In this document: one piece after another, positions 1-9,135 of the stretch
Layout of the letters: each line of letters opens with the position of its first letter
Numbering within the stretch: position 1 is the first letter of the stretch
Source: Temnopleurus reevesii
Lineage: Eukaryota > Echinodermata > Echinoidea > Temnopleuroida > Temnopleuridae
Reading direction: 5' to 3'
DNA length: 21,114 bases
Assembly: GCA_036244855.1 (NCBI GenBank)
Contig: BQKZ01007129.1
Coordinates: forward strand, 8,400 to 29,513
Position numbers and translations under genes: made by a program
The notes under the pieces: generated by a model
The model's input: the letters and a program-made list of their open reading frames with translations, nothing else
Database searches by the model: none
What the model was told of the DNA's origin: nothing

Positions 1-45
1 CCCCCCCCCCCCCCCGGGTATCAAAATCCTGGATGCGCGCATGAA
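1..45. repeat. Truncated end of a dispersed C/G-tract repeat
   Basis: The window opens with 15 C residues followed by a short stretch containing AAAATCCTGGAT. The same word occurs, reverse-complemented, at the left end of the inverted-repeat element at 3626. This is therefore probably the cut-off end of another copy of that family. The copy is incomplete, so the match rests on about 12 bases. Confidence 0.35.
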
Positions 46-930
46 ATAAATATGTTTTTCAACCTAAATGTATGTAAGTTTACTTAAAAGTAAGTATACC
101 AAGTATACTGAAAATTACAATGAATTTTACTCCAAATGCTCGAAATTCAGAAAATTCAACAACTTTTAAAAAGGAAGATTGATTTGAAGAAAAAAAATCG
201 TAATTCCGACGCGACGGTTCAACAGTTCAGAAATAAATAGCACGGTGTAATGAATGCGAAAATGAGTATTGTTTTCTTGTTCTGAAGATTCAGGAAAAAA
301 TAAACATAATAATGATAAATACATAATAACAATAATGGAAGATGTTCATAATACTTTTAAAAAAAAATTACGCATGAATCTTACTCTTTTATATTACAAC
401 AACATTCCACCAGTATAGCTAACATCCCCAACACACTTTGATGTGCCGTCAGTCAATGAATAAAAATACGATGATTGAACTGTGAAATTTCTGCACAATC
501 TGATGAGCCATTCAAAAGTTTTAATCTCCATCTGTGACTGGCATCTTTGCGTTGGAAATTATGGCAAATGGATAAATATAATATTTAAAATAGGGAATCG
601 CCATCATTCTTTTTGATGTGGCGATATTGTATTCAAAACATTTTCTGCTTTTCTTGGAAGAGAGGAAAGTGTGAAATATTGTGTACACGTGAAGTAAATT
701 GGGAGTTCTCCTTGGCCATGTTGCCATCACAGATTATGCCAAATTAAGGATGCCACTTCATGAGCGCTCATTGGTGGTGGAAATTGAGACTTTGAAAATT
801 CATAACCATTGAACAGTTTATCCGATGTTGCTGACAGTTTGTTCAAATCAGTACATAAATGGCTAGGGGAAATTCTCCTTTCGTCATACAGAACATTTTA
901 ACTTTTAACAAAAGTCTTATACTATATTCC
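46..930. other. AT-rich non-coding stretch
   Basis: No convincing gene, tandem repeat or RNA gene was seen. The short open frames here have no recognisable protein features and low-complexity composition. Confidence 0.5.
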
Positions 931-939
931 ATTGTCGGA

Positions 940-1230
940 ATAATTGCAACCTCCTTCTTTTTTCGGAAACACAAACCCTTATTTTTTTTCATTTTGGTCA
1001 AACGAACCTTTGGAATCACGAAACCTTTTTCATTTTTGGATTACCGTACGTTCGGAATAACGAACCTTATTTAATCTTCGGTCTAACGATCCCTATATTT
1101 CATATTGCTTGGACTATTGCACCTTTTAGCATTTTGAGATTAAAGAACCAATTCTATTTTCTGGAAAGTATATGAACCTAAGCAACGAGCTTTCGGAATG
1201 ATGTACCTTAAGTTTGGAATAAACTATGTT
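940..1230. repeat. Degenerate tandem array of GGAATAACGAACC-like words
   Basis: Words of the type CGGAA(T)A.CGAACCTT recur about every 20-45 bases: TCGGAATAATTGCAACC, TTCGGAAACACAAACCC, TTTGGAATCACGAAACC, TTCGGAATAACGAACC, TTCGGTCTAACGATCCC, TTCGGAATGATGTACC and TTTGGAATAAACTATG. Spacing is irregular and the copies are strongly diverged, so this looks like an old decayed satellite-type array. It explains the small open frame at 859-1074. Confidence 0.5.
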
Positions 1231-2630
1231 CCAGTACAAAGTAACAGAAACAAAAATAAAAATACATGAACTAAAATAAATGCTTCTTTAAAAACCACAT
1301 CACGTAATTAAGCAACGTGTGAACTGGTGAAGACCCGGTGAAAGAAGCAACCAATGGACTTCTTGTGCTGTCATCGAATGGATAACAGTTAGAAGAAAGA
1401 ATTTTTAAAATTATCACGATCCCTGCTGCTGATAGAGATCCGTCGAGTCGGGAACATTGACGGAATCTGTGACGTCAAGTCGGACCACTCGCCATTCATT
1501 CTGTATACTAAATTTCACATTTTGTTCTTTTTTTTCAGAAAGGTAATAAAATGATGGTTGATTACAACATACCTATGTCAATTATCCATGTATGTGGTAA
1601 AGAATCATGTTGATTTATACACCCGTTTAAATACACCATCAATGAAAATTTCAAAATGTGTTCTGCTTTTTACGAAGTAGGGCCTATATATAAGACGATC
1701 GGGGAAAGCGTTCATGATTAGTATATATATATATATACTAAATATATTGAGTGAGTACAAATAAGTCCCACATTTCAATGCATATAAAATTATTATGAAT
1801 CGAAAATCATAATAGGCGGGTTTACTTATATATTTAAATATACACTGTATGTGATTTTCTTGCTACTGACATAGTTACGTGGTATTTCTTAAACCGTTTG
1901 ATAACAATAAGACTACAATAATTGGAATCCAATTTGCATACATTACTTGTTGCTATGTCGGGCAAGCCTCGAGCAAACTTTAGGGTTGTCAGGAACAACT
2001 TTTGTGTTAAAGGTATGAATAAAATTTGCATCTAGTTGTAAACCCGGCTATTTGGTAGGTAATCATATTATCCTTTTCATTGGGATAATCAAACGCAAGA
2101 CTGAACAACAAGTTTTCTCCCCAAAATGCAGAATCTAATTTGCGCCAAGTGGTCGCGTGAACTCCAAAACAACTTTTATATTTTATATAAGAAAGATACA
2201 CACATTGACACCCACAAACGCACACTCAAAACAAAAAAAAACATGTACCATACACACACATTAATCCAATATTTTTCAACATTTCTTGAAAAAAAAAATC
2301 ATTGCTTAATTTAAGTGGAATACACTTGGGATCGTTAATAAAGGCTTATTATATATGAGTATGGTCCTAGAGGTGTATATAACACTTTGGGATTCATTTC
2401 TGTTCATAGATATATCATTAAAATCAGAAAAATGCAATTTTCTGATTTACCCCCATGTAGTTCATCGCGTGGGGTCGTTTCCGTGAGCGAGTGCACTTAT
2501 TTTGTTGTGACGTCATGAGGTAGCTTCCATCGATTCGACCAGTTGTTTTATGTACGCTTGTATACTAAAATCCATGTTTTTTTTTATAACTGAGGTATTT
2601 AGACTATTTCAAACTAATTTGTGAAAGAAA
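1231..2630. other. AT-rich non-coding stretch
   Basis: No gene recognised. It contains a perfect 24-bp AT palindrome (1718-1741), a CA-rich patch near 2195-2270, and an 8-bp-stem hairpin at 2424-2445 (TCAGAAAA pairing with TTTTCTGA). Confidence 0.5.
1718..1741. repeat. Perfect 24-bp AT palindrome
   Basis: Sixteen alternating T/A bases are framed by TTAG on the left and CTAA on the right, giving a perfect inverted repeat with no loop. It could extrude as a cruciform. No function is implied. Confidence 0.7.
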
Positions 2631-2636
2631 CAGTAC

Positions 2637-3266
2637 GAGGATAAAATAAATGAAAAAAAAAGGATAACATAGGAATAAACAGAAAATGATGATAGAATAA
2701 GTGAAAAACAAAGAATAACATAAGCATAGACAGAAAATAAAGATAGAATAAGCGATAAACAAAGAATAGCATAAGGATAGATAGAATAAGTGAAAAACAA
2801 AGAATAACATAAGGATAGACAGAAAATAAAGATAGAATAAGCGATAAACAAAGAATAATAGCAGGATAGGCAGAAAATGAGGATAGAATAAGCAATGAGC
2901 AAAGAATAACACAGGAATAAACCGAAAATAATGATAGAATAAGTGAAAAACAAAGAATAACATAAGAATAGACAGAAAACAAAGACAGAATAAGCGATAA
3001 ACAAAGAATAACATAAGGATAGGCAGAAAATGAGGAGAGAATATCTTAAAAACAAAGGATAACATAAGGATAGACAGAAAATGCGGAAAGAATAAACAAA
3101 AAAAAAATTACAAAAGGATAGACGGAAAATGAGGAAAGAATAAACGATAAACAAAGAACGATGGCAGGATAGACAAAAAATGAGGATAGAATAAATGCAA
3201 AACAAAGGATGACAAAAGGAAAGACATTAATGCAGACAGAATAAGTGAAAACAAAGAATAACATAA
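2637..3266. repeat. 51-bp A/G-rich minisatellite, about 12 units
   Basis: Words such as GATAGAATAAGCGATAAAC, AAAGAATAACATAAGGATAG and ACAGAAAATGAGGATAG recur in the same order with a period of about 51 bp. Units differ by substitutions and small indels (for example a shortened unit near 2775). The plus strand is strongly purine-biased. Because 51 is a multiple of 3 and the minus strand lacks stops, three overlapping minus frames stay open (to 198 codons) and give Phe/Leu/Ser/Tyr-rich repetitive peptides. These are by-products of the repeat, not evidence of a gene. Confidence 0.85.
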
Positions 3267-3625
3267 ATTCATCCCCGATTTGATTCAGAAACTACATTAA
3301 TTTTATTCAGAAATTACATCGAGCGCGCGTTCATGTATTCTGCAGTCAATTCACAACGCTAAATGATGACGTAGTTGCGCAGTAGCGTAAGTTCATGAAC
3401 GTTCTGCGCATCTCATCCAGGGAGTGATTATTAAATGACTAATTAGAGGTTTATTGCATACACATTTTTCTCTATAGTGAAAAAAATGGCATAGAATGCT
3501 CAATTAGGCCCCAAAGTCCACAATGATACCAAATGTTAGGGTATTTAATATCAAGTTTGTTCTACTTTAATGTTCCAGAGGCAATTTCTCTCAAAATGGA
3601 GAAATGCAGGAGCGCCTTCCTCTTT
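3267..3625. other. Non-coding spacer with CpG-containing patch
   Basis: No gene seen. Around 3315-3420 the base composition becomes richer in CpG (GAGCGCGCGTTC, GATGACGTAG, TGCGCAGTAGCG), unlike the AT-rich flanks. This could be a decayed mobile-element end; no boundary could be defined. Confidence 0.35.
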
Positions 3626-3788
3626 CAGGGGCGGATCCAGGATTTTTTTAAAAGTGAAGGGGTGGGGCGTGGCACATACCGCTTTCCCTCTATTTTTTCC
3701 CCTTTTCTTTCATTTTTCGTTTTTTGGCCAAAAATAGGGGGGGGGGGGGGGGCACCCGGACGCCCCTCCCTGGATCGATCCACTACTG
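3626..3788. mobile_element. Short inverted-repeat (MITE-like) element with poly-G core
   Basis: The left end reads AGGGGCGGATCCAGGATTTT and the right end, on the opposite strand, CAGTAGTGGATCGATCCAGG. The two share GATCCAGG in inverted orientation. Between them lies a pyrimidine-rich stretch and a run of 16 G (3737-3752). The right arm is more diverged. No coding sequence; overlapping small frames in both strands are low-complexity. Confidence 0.5.
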
Positions 3789-4404
3789 TTTTTTTTTCTT
3801 TCCTTTTTTTACCTCGACAATGCATCCTGCCCCTCACACACAGCATAAACAGCAAACTGTGCGGTGTCTGTTCAAAAAAAATCTAGGAGATGCTTTTTTG
3901 TTTGTTTTGTTTTAAAGGAGAAATGTGCGTGTATGTTATAATTAATAATAATTTTAGATTTGTGTGGCACTCTAATCTATAATAGTGCATCAAAGCTGGA
4001 ACCTGCCCGCAATGAAAACCTGCCCATTGCTAGCTCCTGATCATAATTTGCTGCTGCTCAGAATTGCCAAATTAAGTGTTTTCATAAGGAAAATGCAAAT
4101 TGTATTTCAGTCTAAATCAATAAATCTACTATTATTTTTGCACTGAATGGGTGAAATGACACAAATCTATGTTTTTAGCGCAATATTATGTCATCAACTA
4201 TTCTGATATAAAAGAAATGTTGAGAATCAAAGAAATACATGAGTAATGATTAAAAAAATATTCCAAACAATTATTTTGTTAGCAATTTTTTAATGGTGAA
4301 TTCATCATTATCATAAGAGTACCAAGACCAAAGTGTCTGAACTATCCTTTTGTCTTTTACTAACTGAAGTATTCTATGATGTCATTTCTATATTTGGCAG
4401 ATAA
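3789..4404. other. AT-rich non-coding stretch (upstream intron or intergenic)
   Basis: Nothing gene-like is recognisable. If 4456-5096 is the last exon of a spliced gene, this is part of its preceding intron. Confidence 0.4.
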
Positions 4405-4430
4405 AGGCTTGCATAACAACATGCAAGCCT
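4405..4430 (+). other. Perfect 10-bp-stem hairpin near a 3' splice site
   Basis: AGGCTTGCAT, a six-base loop AACAAC, then ATGCAAGCCT, an exact reverse complement. It ends 25 bases before the proposed exon start at 4456, inside the window where a branch point and pyrimidine tract would be expected. Confidence 0.6.
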
Positions 4431-4455
4431 AAATTTAGCAGCAGTCTCATCTCAG

Positions 4456-5096
4456 TGAGTGGGCAAGAGTACCAGAGGATGCAGTCCAAACATAAACACA
4501 TGGGTCTAACTCACTGGAAGACACCTAATGATGAGAGTGAGCAGACCAGAGCGGCAAGCAGCAAGTTTCTTCCAGTGCGTCTTGACCCCCTCCCCATCCA
4601 TCCACACGTCCCTCAAGGTGATGCACCGACCCGTGGTGCACGCAACACAGAATGGAATCAGAGATCATCCATGGTAGATGGCTCACCATCTCTACCTCTT
4701 CATGATACTCGTCATCTTCGCTTCAACGCCACGCAGCGATGCCGTATGAAGGAATTCAGGAACTACAACGCAGAGACTGTTCTCCAGAACTTCAAACTAC
4801 CTTTGATATTCAGAAAGCCAGTGTATGATGGTTTGATATCAAGCGAGAAGAAGAAGACGAAGAAAGCATCGGAGGATGTGTTCCTACCACCAATCCATCA
4901 AGGAGATGGGTTGGTGTTCCAGAGACCGTTATGGAGAGGTTCATTGGATAGAGCGGAGAAGGTGGCTAGCATACCAGCCGTCGAGAGGAGACTGGAGAAG
5001 AAGAATCATAGAAACAAACCAAACCTAGAAGCTAAAGGAACAAAAGCACCAACACAACACAAGGTTGCTAATCATACAAATGAAAAGACTAAATGA
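4456..5096 (+). CDS. Terminal coding exon, unrecognised basic protein (partial)
   Basis: An open frame of about 213 codons ends at TGA 5094-5096. The frame has no ATG at its 5' edge; the sequence just before it, CAGTCTCATCTCAG, looks like a splice acceptor. I therefore read this as the last exon of a plus-strand gene starting with a split codon at 4456. The first internal Met is at 4479. Composition is protein-like and not repetitive: many Pro, Lys and Arg, with segments such as KFLPVRLDPLPIHPHVP, RMKEFRNYNAETVLQNFKLP and ERRLEKKNHRNKPN. The C-terminal 50 residues are strongly basic. No signal peptide, membrane segment or catalytic motif is visible, and I do not recognise the family. Upstream exons were not found in the window, so the N-terminus is unknown. 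The next gene downstream is on the opposite strand, so the two converge. Confidence 0.6.
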
Positions 5097-5364
5097 AAAT
5101 GTGTGTTACAGTGTAGAGTGATAATAACACATTAGAAACAACTCGCCATTTCTTGCCGGTTTAAAAAGATGAACATTCACAATGCAAATAGTATTGAAGG
5201 AGTTCAGAGAATATTTATTTTATAAAACCATATAAAAAGAAATGTTAGAAAAGTAAAAGTGATTTCAACACTGTGTTTAGATGCCAGCATACAGAAACTT
5301 CCTTGAACCTCATATAAAAAAAAACTGTGGCTTCAATCATATATTTCTTAAATTACAAATCAAA

Positions 5365-5370
5365 AATAAA
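5365..5370 (+). terminator. Candidate poly(A) signal AATAAA
   Basis: A canonical AATAAA lies about 270 bases after the stop codon at 5096 in AT-rich sequence. A second AATAAA occurs near 5552. Either could serve; the nearer one is preferred. Confidence 0.4.
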
Positions 5371-5878
5371 TGTGATATACTTTCTCTTAACATCACCCAA
5401 ATAATAAGTATTTCTTTTTGATGTCTGAATTTAACCTAAACTAAAACAAATATAGATCTATTCTTTCAATAGGGAGAGATGACACCTTTCATTGCACCCA
5501 TGTATGCTGTGATTATAAATAGAGCAAGTATTTGAAATGGAATATGAAGGAGAATAAAGTCAATCATCATGCGCAGAGACTTGTCCAAAGCAATTTTTTG
5601 TCCTTTACACATGTAGATGTAATTTCATTGAGCTTCTATACATGTACATCGTTAAACCATAATTATACCATGCACAGTTTCAATGAAATTCCTTGCAGAC
5701 TTTCATATCAGTAATTTTAATAATGAAAGATTCTGAATAATATTGGAGACCCTGAAATATAATTCAATACCTACAATCTACACACTAATCTCATTCAATT
5801 TGATTCAGTGGTCACAAAAAATGTTGGATGTCATGTATATGTATCTACTTCATTATAAGTTTTGCATTTAACAAATAA
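5371..5878. other. AT-rich non-coding stretch
   Basis: Probable 3'-flank of the plus-strand exon. No gene seen. Confidence 0.45.
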
Positions 5879-6038
5879 GGTATTGTCCATTGTGTATGGC
5901 CCTGGGTATTGTCCATTGTGTATGGCCCTGGGTATTGTCCATTGTGTATGGCCCTGGGTATTGTCCATTGGGTATGGCCCTGGGTATTGTCCATTGGGTA
6001 TGGCCCTGGTATTGTCCATTGGGTATGGCCCTGGGTAT
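5879..6038. repeat. 26-bp tandem repeat, six units
   Basis: The unit GGTATTGTCCATTGTGTATG + GCCCTG is repeated six times with almost no divergence, starting at 5879, 5905, 5931, 5957, 5983 and 6008. The first three units carry ATTGTGTATGG and the last three ATTGGGTATGG, and the fifth unit is one base short. The open frames on both strands here are artefacts of the repeat. Confidence 0.9.
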
Positions 6039-6933
6039 CCCCTAAAATTACAATCAGACTTTTACATGATAATGTTAAAAACAGTAAATCAAACAGCTTG
6101 TCATCTTAGGGTATGAAACTTGAACTAATACATAATTGGCCCTTTGTCATTCAATTTGTTTCATTGAATATCAAGAAATGGGGGTCTTCGTAAAGAGTGA
6201 TATTTTGTTTGGAGACATTTTTTTTGTCCATAGGACTTCAGGTTTGGTGTTGCAGAAATATCCAGACCAGCCTCAATACTAAACTTGAAGTCTGTCAGTG
6301 TTGGGATTGACCTCTCAAGATTCTAATGTATTTCTGATAGTTTGTGTTGTATATCAGTGTTAAATATTGTCTGCTGAACCAAGAATCATGTTCTAAGATG
6401 ATGATATACTTGCAATTTCACTATTCTTCCACATCATCCGTAGGGATCGGGTAAATTACGATTTAAATTTGGATATTGGTGTTGGTGTTTAAATCATTCA
6501 TGTTTTTTCCTATTTTCCTCTACTTATTTACAGAACAGTATCACTTTTGTGACGAAAAACCCATGGCATGATGATGGTTAACTTTATATTAGTAAAACTG
6601 ATTTGATATTTAAATAACTAAAATCACATACTTTATGTTGGAAAGCACTATTCTACCTTCTGCGTTCGTAAAATGTTTATACACTTTAAATCACATAAAA
6701 TGCATTAATTTGGGAATTTGCAACAGAAAATTATTTGATCACTGAGCTTTTTAATAAGGCTTTGTGCGAGTGCATATGACATTACTAGATGTTGAGACTG
6801 GTGTTTAGCGATTAATACTGAGATCAGCATCGATTCTATAAAATGACCAACAGTTTTAGAACTCAATTAATCATCCCTTTCACTCTCTCAACACCTACAC
6901 CAACACTAAACAACAAATTAGAAATTACCCATT
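6039..6933. other. AT-rich non-coding stretch
   Basis: Intergenic between two converging genes. No gene, RNA or clear repeat was recognised. Confidence 0.5.
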
Positions 6934-7245
6934 GGCCCGTATTCTGATGTCAGGTTTAACTTAAACTAGAGTTTAAATCTGTGGTTTAAGTATGGGTAGC
7001 CCAATGTGCCAAAACTTTCTTTAAACTGCATAATTCTTATGTAAACTGCTCTCTTTTTCCATGCTCTAATATTGTAGAAAACTGTCTAAGTTTTTATTCC
7101 AAGACAGTTTTTAATACTATGAATGCCTAATTTCCTGGTAAATTAAACACTAACTGTTATAGATTCAAACCTCTTTTGGCTTACCATACTTAAACCACAG
7201 ATTTAAACTCAGGTGTAAGTTAAACCTGACATCAGAATACGGGCC
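6934..7245. mobile_element. 312-bp MITE with about 70-bp terminal inverted repeats
   Basis: The left end begins GGCCCGTATTCTGATGTCAG and the right end reads as its reverse complement at 7226-7245. Near-identity continues inward for about 65-70 bases, through AAATCTGTGGTTTAAGTATGG, with only a few mismatches. ATT flanks both sides (6931-6933 and 7246-7248) and may be a 3-bp target duplication. There is no open frame, so it is non-autonomous. A 3-bp duplication would fit a PIF/Harbinger-type transposase, but that assignment is tentative. Confidence 0.85.
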
Positions 7246-7248
7246 ATT

Positions 7249-8388
7249 GTGTTTAAGTGCTAAAACTTGAAAAAAGGACCCATAACATACAATACAAACC
7301 TCCATATTTCTTTGTATAAACCTCTGAATCAAATAAAATGGTATTTTCTGTAAAATGTAGCAGGCAATGATTTATATTTTCATAGACTCAAACATCATTT
7401 AGATCCTTTCATAATTCTTAAAGTTATTAATGAAGAAAGTCTAATTGTAAGCTTGATTGAGACACACAGTCTTAGTGCAGATCCAACTACAAGCTGTACT
7501 CTGAAATTAGTAAGTGCTCAATACAGACAAAAAGTCTAAAAACATCTAGATGTGCACTTTTTCATGAAAAGAAATGGCTCATATAAATGTAACTAAATGT
7601 TGAATTGAGTCTGAATTTATACTTTTGTCTGATAAGTGTCATCCTTGTCATCTCCTCACCCTCCATACAGCCAGTCTTGGTGAAAATTAGATCTTTTTCA
7701 CTATTAGCAGTTAGGATTTACCATCATTTATCAGCACTGACAATGTTTCAGTGATTGGTTCCCTTTTCTTCAATGTATTATTACATACATTAGAATGGTA
7801 TCATAAAACAAGTGACTTATTAGGAAAATTGAAAAAAGACTTGAATGTGATGGTTTAACATTGTTCAGAATCAAAATCAAAATTCAGCTGATCCAGCAGG
7901 TACATTGTTCATTATTCTAAACATTCTGCCGAAACTGGAATCACCCGAAGTTTATAAGTTCATAGGTCCAGTATATTTCATGATACAAGTGATTTAAGAT
8001 ATATAATTTGTCAGCAGATGAATTACCACAGCACATCAAGAGAATAAAAACGTCTGTGGTGGGCTATGGTGACTACATTGTGACTGCTCCGCTAGCCCAT
8101 AGCTATGTGCTCTTTTTACTATTCACCTATTTTTATTCTATTTAGATAGTAAATGTTTGTTTTAGTATTCAGTCATACTTTCAGACATTCTTATGTTCAC
8201 ACATATCAATAGGATTACTTTCATTTACACCGATTTGCAATGATTTGGCAGTGTTAAATAATGTCTATAAATTAGTGTCATTTTAACAACATGTATAATG
8301 ATTATCTATACACATTGTACTATACCTTTTTCTTCATCTTCTACATTGATACATTCAATACTAAGTTCTTAACATAAAAAAAATCAAA
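7249..8388. other. AT-rich non-coding stretch
   Basis: No gene seen. It lies beyond the 3' end of the minus-strand copine-like gene and may hold its 3' UTR tail; TTTATT at 8132-8137 reads AATAAA on the minus strand. Confidence 0.45.
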
Positions 8389-8550
8389 CACTTGTTTCAA
8401 ATTGATTTACTGGAATCTTGATTAGACCTCTCAATTTGATATATGTGTAAGCACACAATTATAAATTCTAATTCTAAATTTAAGAAAGATTAAAGAACCA
8501 CTTTTTTTGCTTCAGAAAATAGATGGTTCGAATGCCACCCAATCATTACT

Positions 8551-8556
8551 TTTAAT
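8551..8556 (-). terminator. Candidate poly(A) signal ATTAAA (minus strand)
   Basis: TTTAAT on the plus strand gives ATTAAA about 270 bases after the stop codon at 8824-8826. It is duplicated in the second copy. This is a variant signal, so it is a weak call. Confidence 0.25.
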
Positions 8557-8771
8557 AATTCTCTTCATTGATGCATACAAGAACAAAATTTACAGATAGC
8601 TTCCAATCATCTCCAGATTTGATTCTTTGATGACGTCATTTCAAGAAAAGTCTCGTATCAAACATCCCTGCAAGTCAAATGCAATCCCTTCTGGAAAGGC
8701 AATAGTAATATTCTTGCAAGTCAGGGTGGCCTTAGGTGCTTATGGATTCCTTTAACTGATCACATGGTGAA

Positions 8772-8845
8772 GTCTAGAAATCCAGGAGTTCCATTACCAA
8801 CTGATGCCCATGCAGTATGAGGTCTAGAAATCCAGGAGTCCCATT
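8772..8845 (-). repeat. Direct repeat of the stop-codon region, period 50 bp
   Basis: GTCTAGAAATCCAGGAGT followed by TCCATT (8772-8795) recurs as GTCTAGAAATCCAGGAGT followed by CCCATT (8822-8845). The second copy encodes the last residues and TAG stop of the copine-like protein; the first lies just downstream in its 3' UTR. It looks like a small local duplication of the C-terminal codons. Confidence 0.8.
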
Positions 8846-9135
8846 TTACGAATGAGCTTGTACTGATCTGGTATCTCCATGAGTGCATTCAAAGCGAATG
8901 CGGCTTCAGGATTCTCACGTCCTGCGATCACCCTGAAGAAATCCACAAATTGAAAGTTATCAAACTTCCTCCTTGGTAGCTTGTCATCAAACTCCTTCAT
9001 CATGTCCCACGGTCCGTCGCCGACGCCCACCATGATGATTGACAGGGGGTACTTGGATGCCTCTACGATGGCCTCCCTGGTCTGTCTCTCGCTGTTGACC
9101 TGGCCATCAGCTACGATGATCAGTATGTGGTACTG
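8824..9135 (-). CDS. Copine-like gene, terminal exon, assembly copy 1
   Basis: Acceptor TTGCTGTTTAG precedes CAGTACCACATACTG. The exon codes for 103 residues from [12 protein letters not shown] to KMGLLDF and ends in TAG. It carries the MIDAS Asp (VADG) and the copine signature VGVGDGPWD. It appears identical to 9703-10014. In the genome there is most likely a single such exon. Confidence 0.85.
   Translation of the reverse strand, partial: QYHILIIVADGQVNSERQTREAIVEASKYPLSIIMVGVGDGPWDMMKEFDDKLPRRKFDNFQFVDFFRVIAGRENPEAAFALNALMEIPDQYKLIRKMGLLDF

Noticed and set aside
2604..3264. Four long minus-strand open frames (up to 198 codons)
   Set aside because: All are translations of the 51-bp minisatellite; the peptides are repetitive Phe/Leu/Ser/Tyr strings in overlapping frames.
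2637..3266. CRISPR array
   Set aside because: The repeats are contiguous and variable with no unique spacers, and the DNA is clearly from an animal; the same applies to the 26-bp array at 5879-6038.
3533..3915. Overlapping frames on both strands
   Set aside because: Driven by poly-G, poly-T and purine/pyrimidine runs in the inverted-repeat element.
8050..8110. Possible structured RNA (GGGCT...AGCCC stem)
   Set aside because: Only a five-base stem is convincing; no tRNA, snoRNA or other class features.
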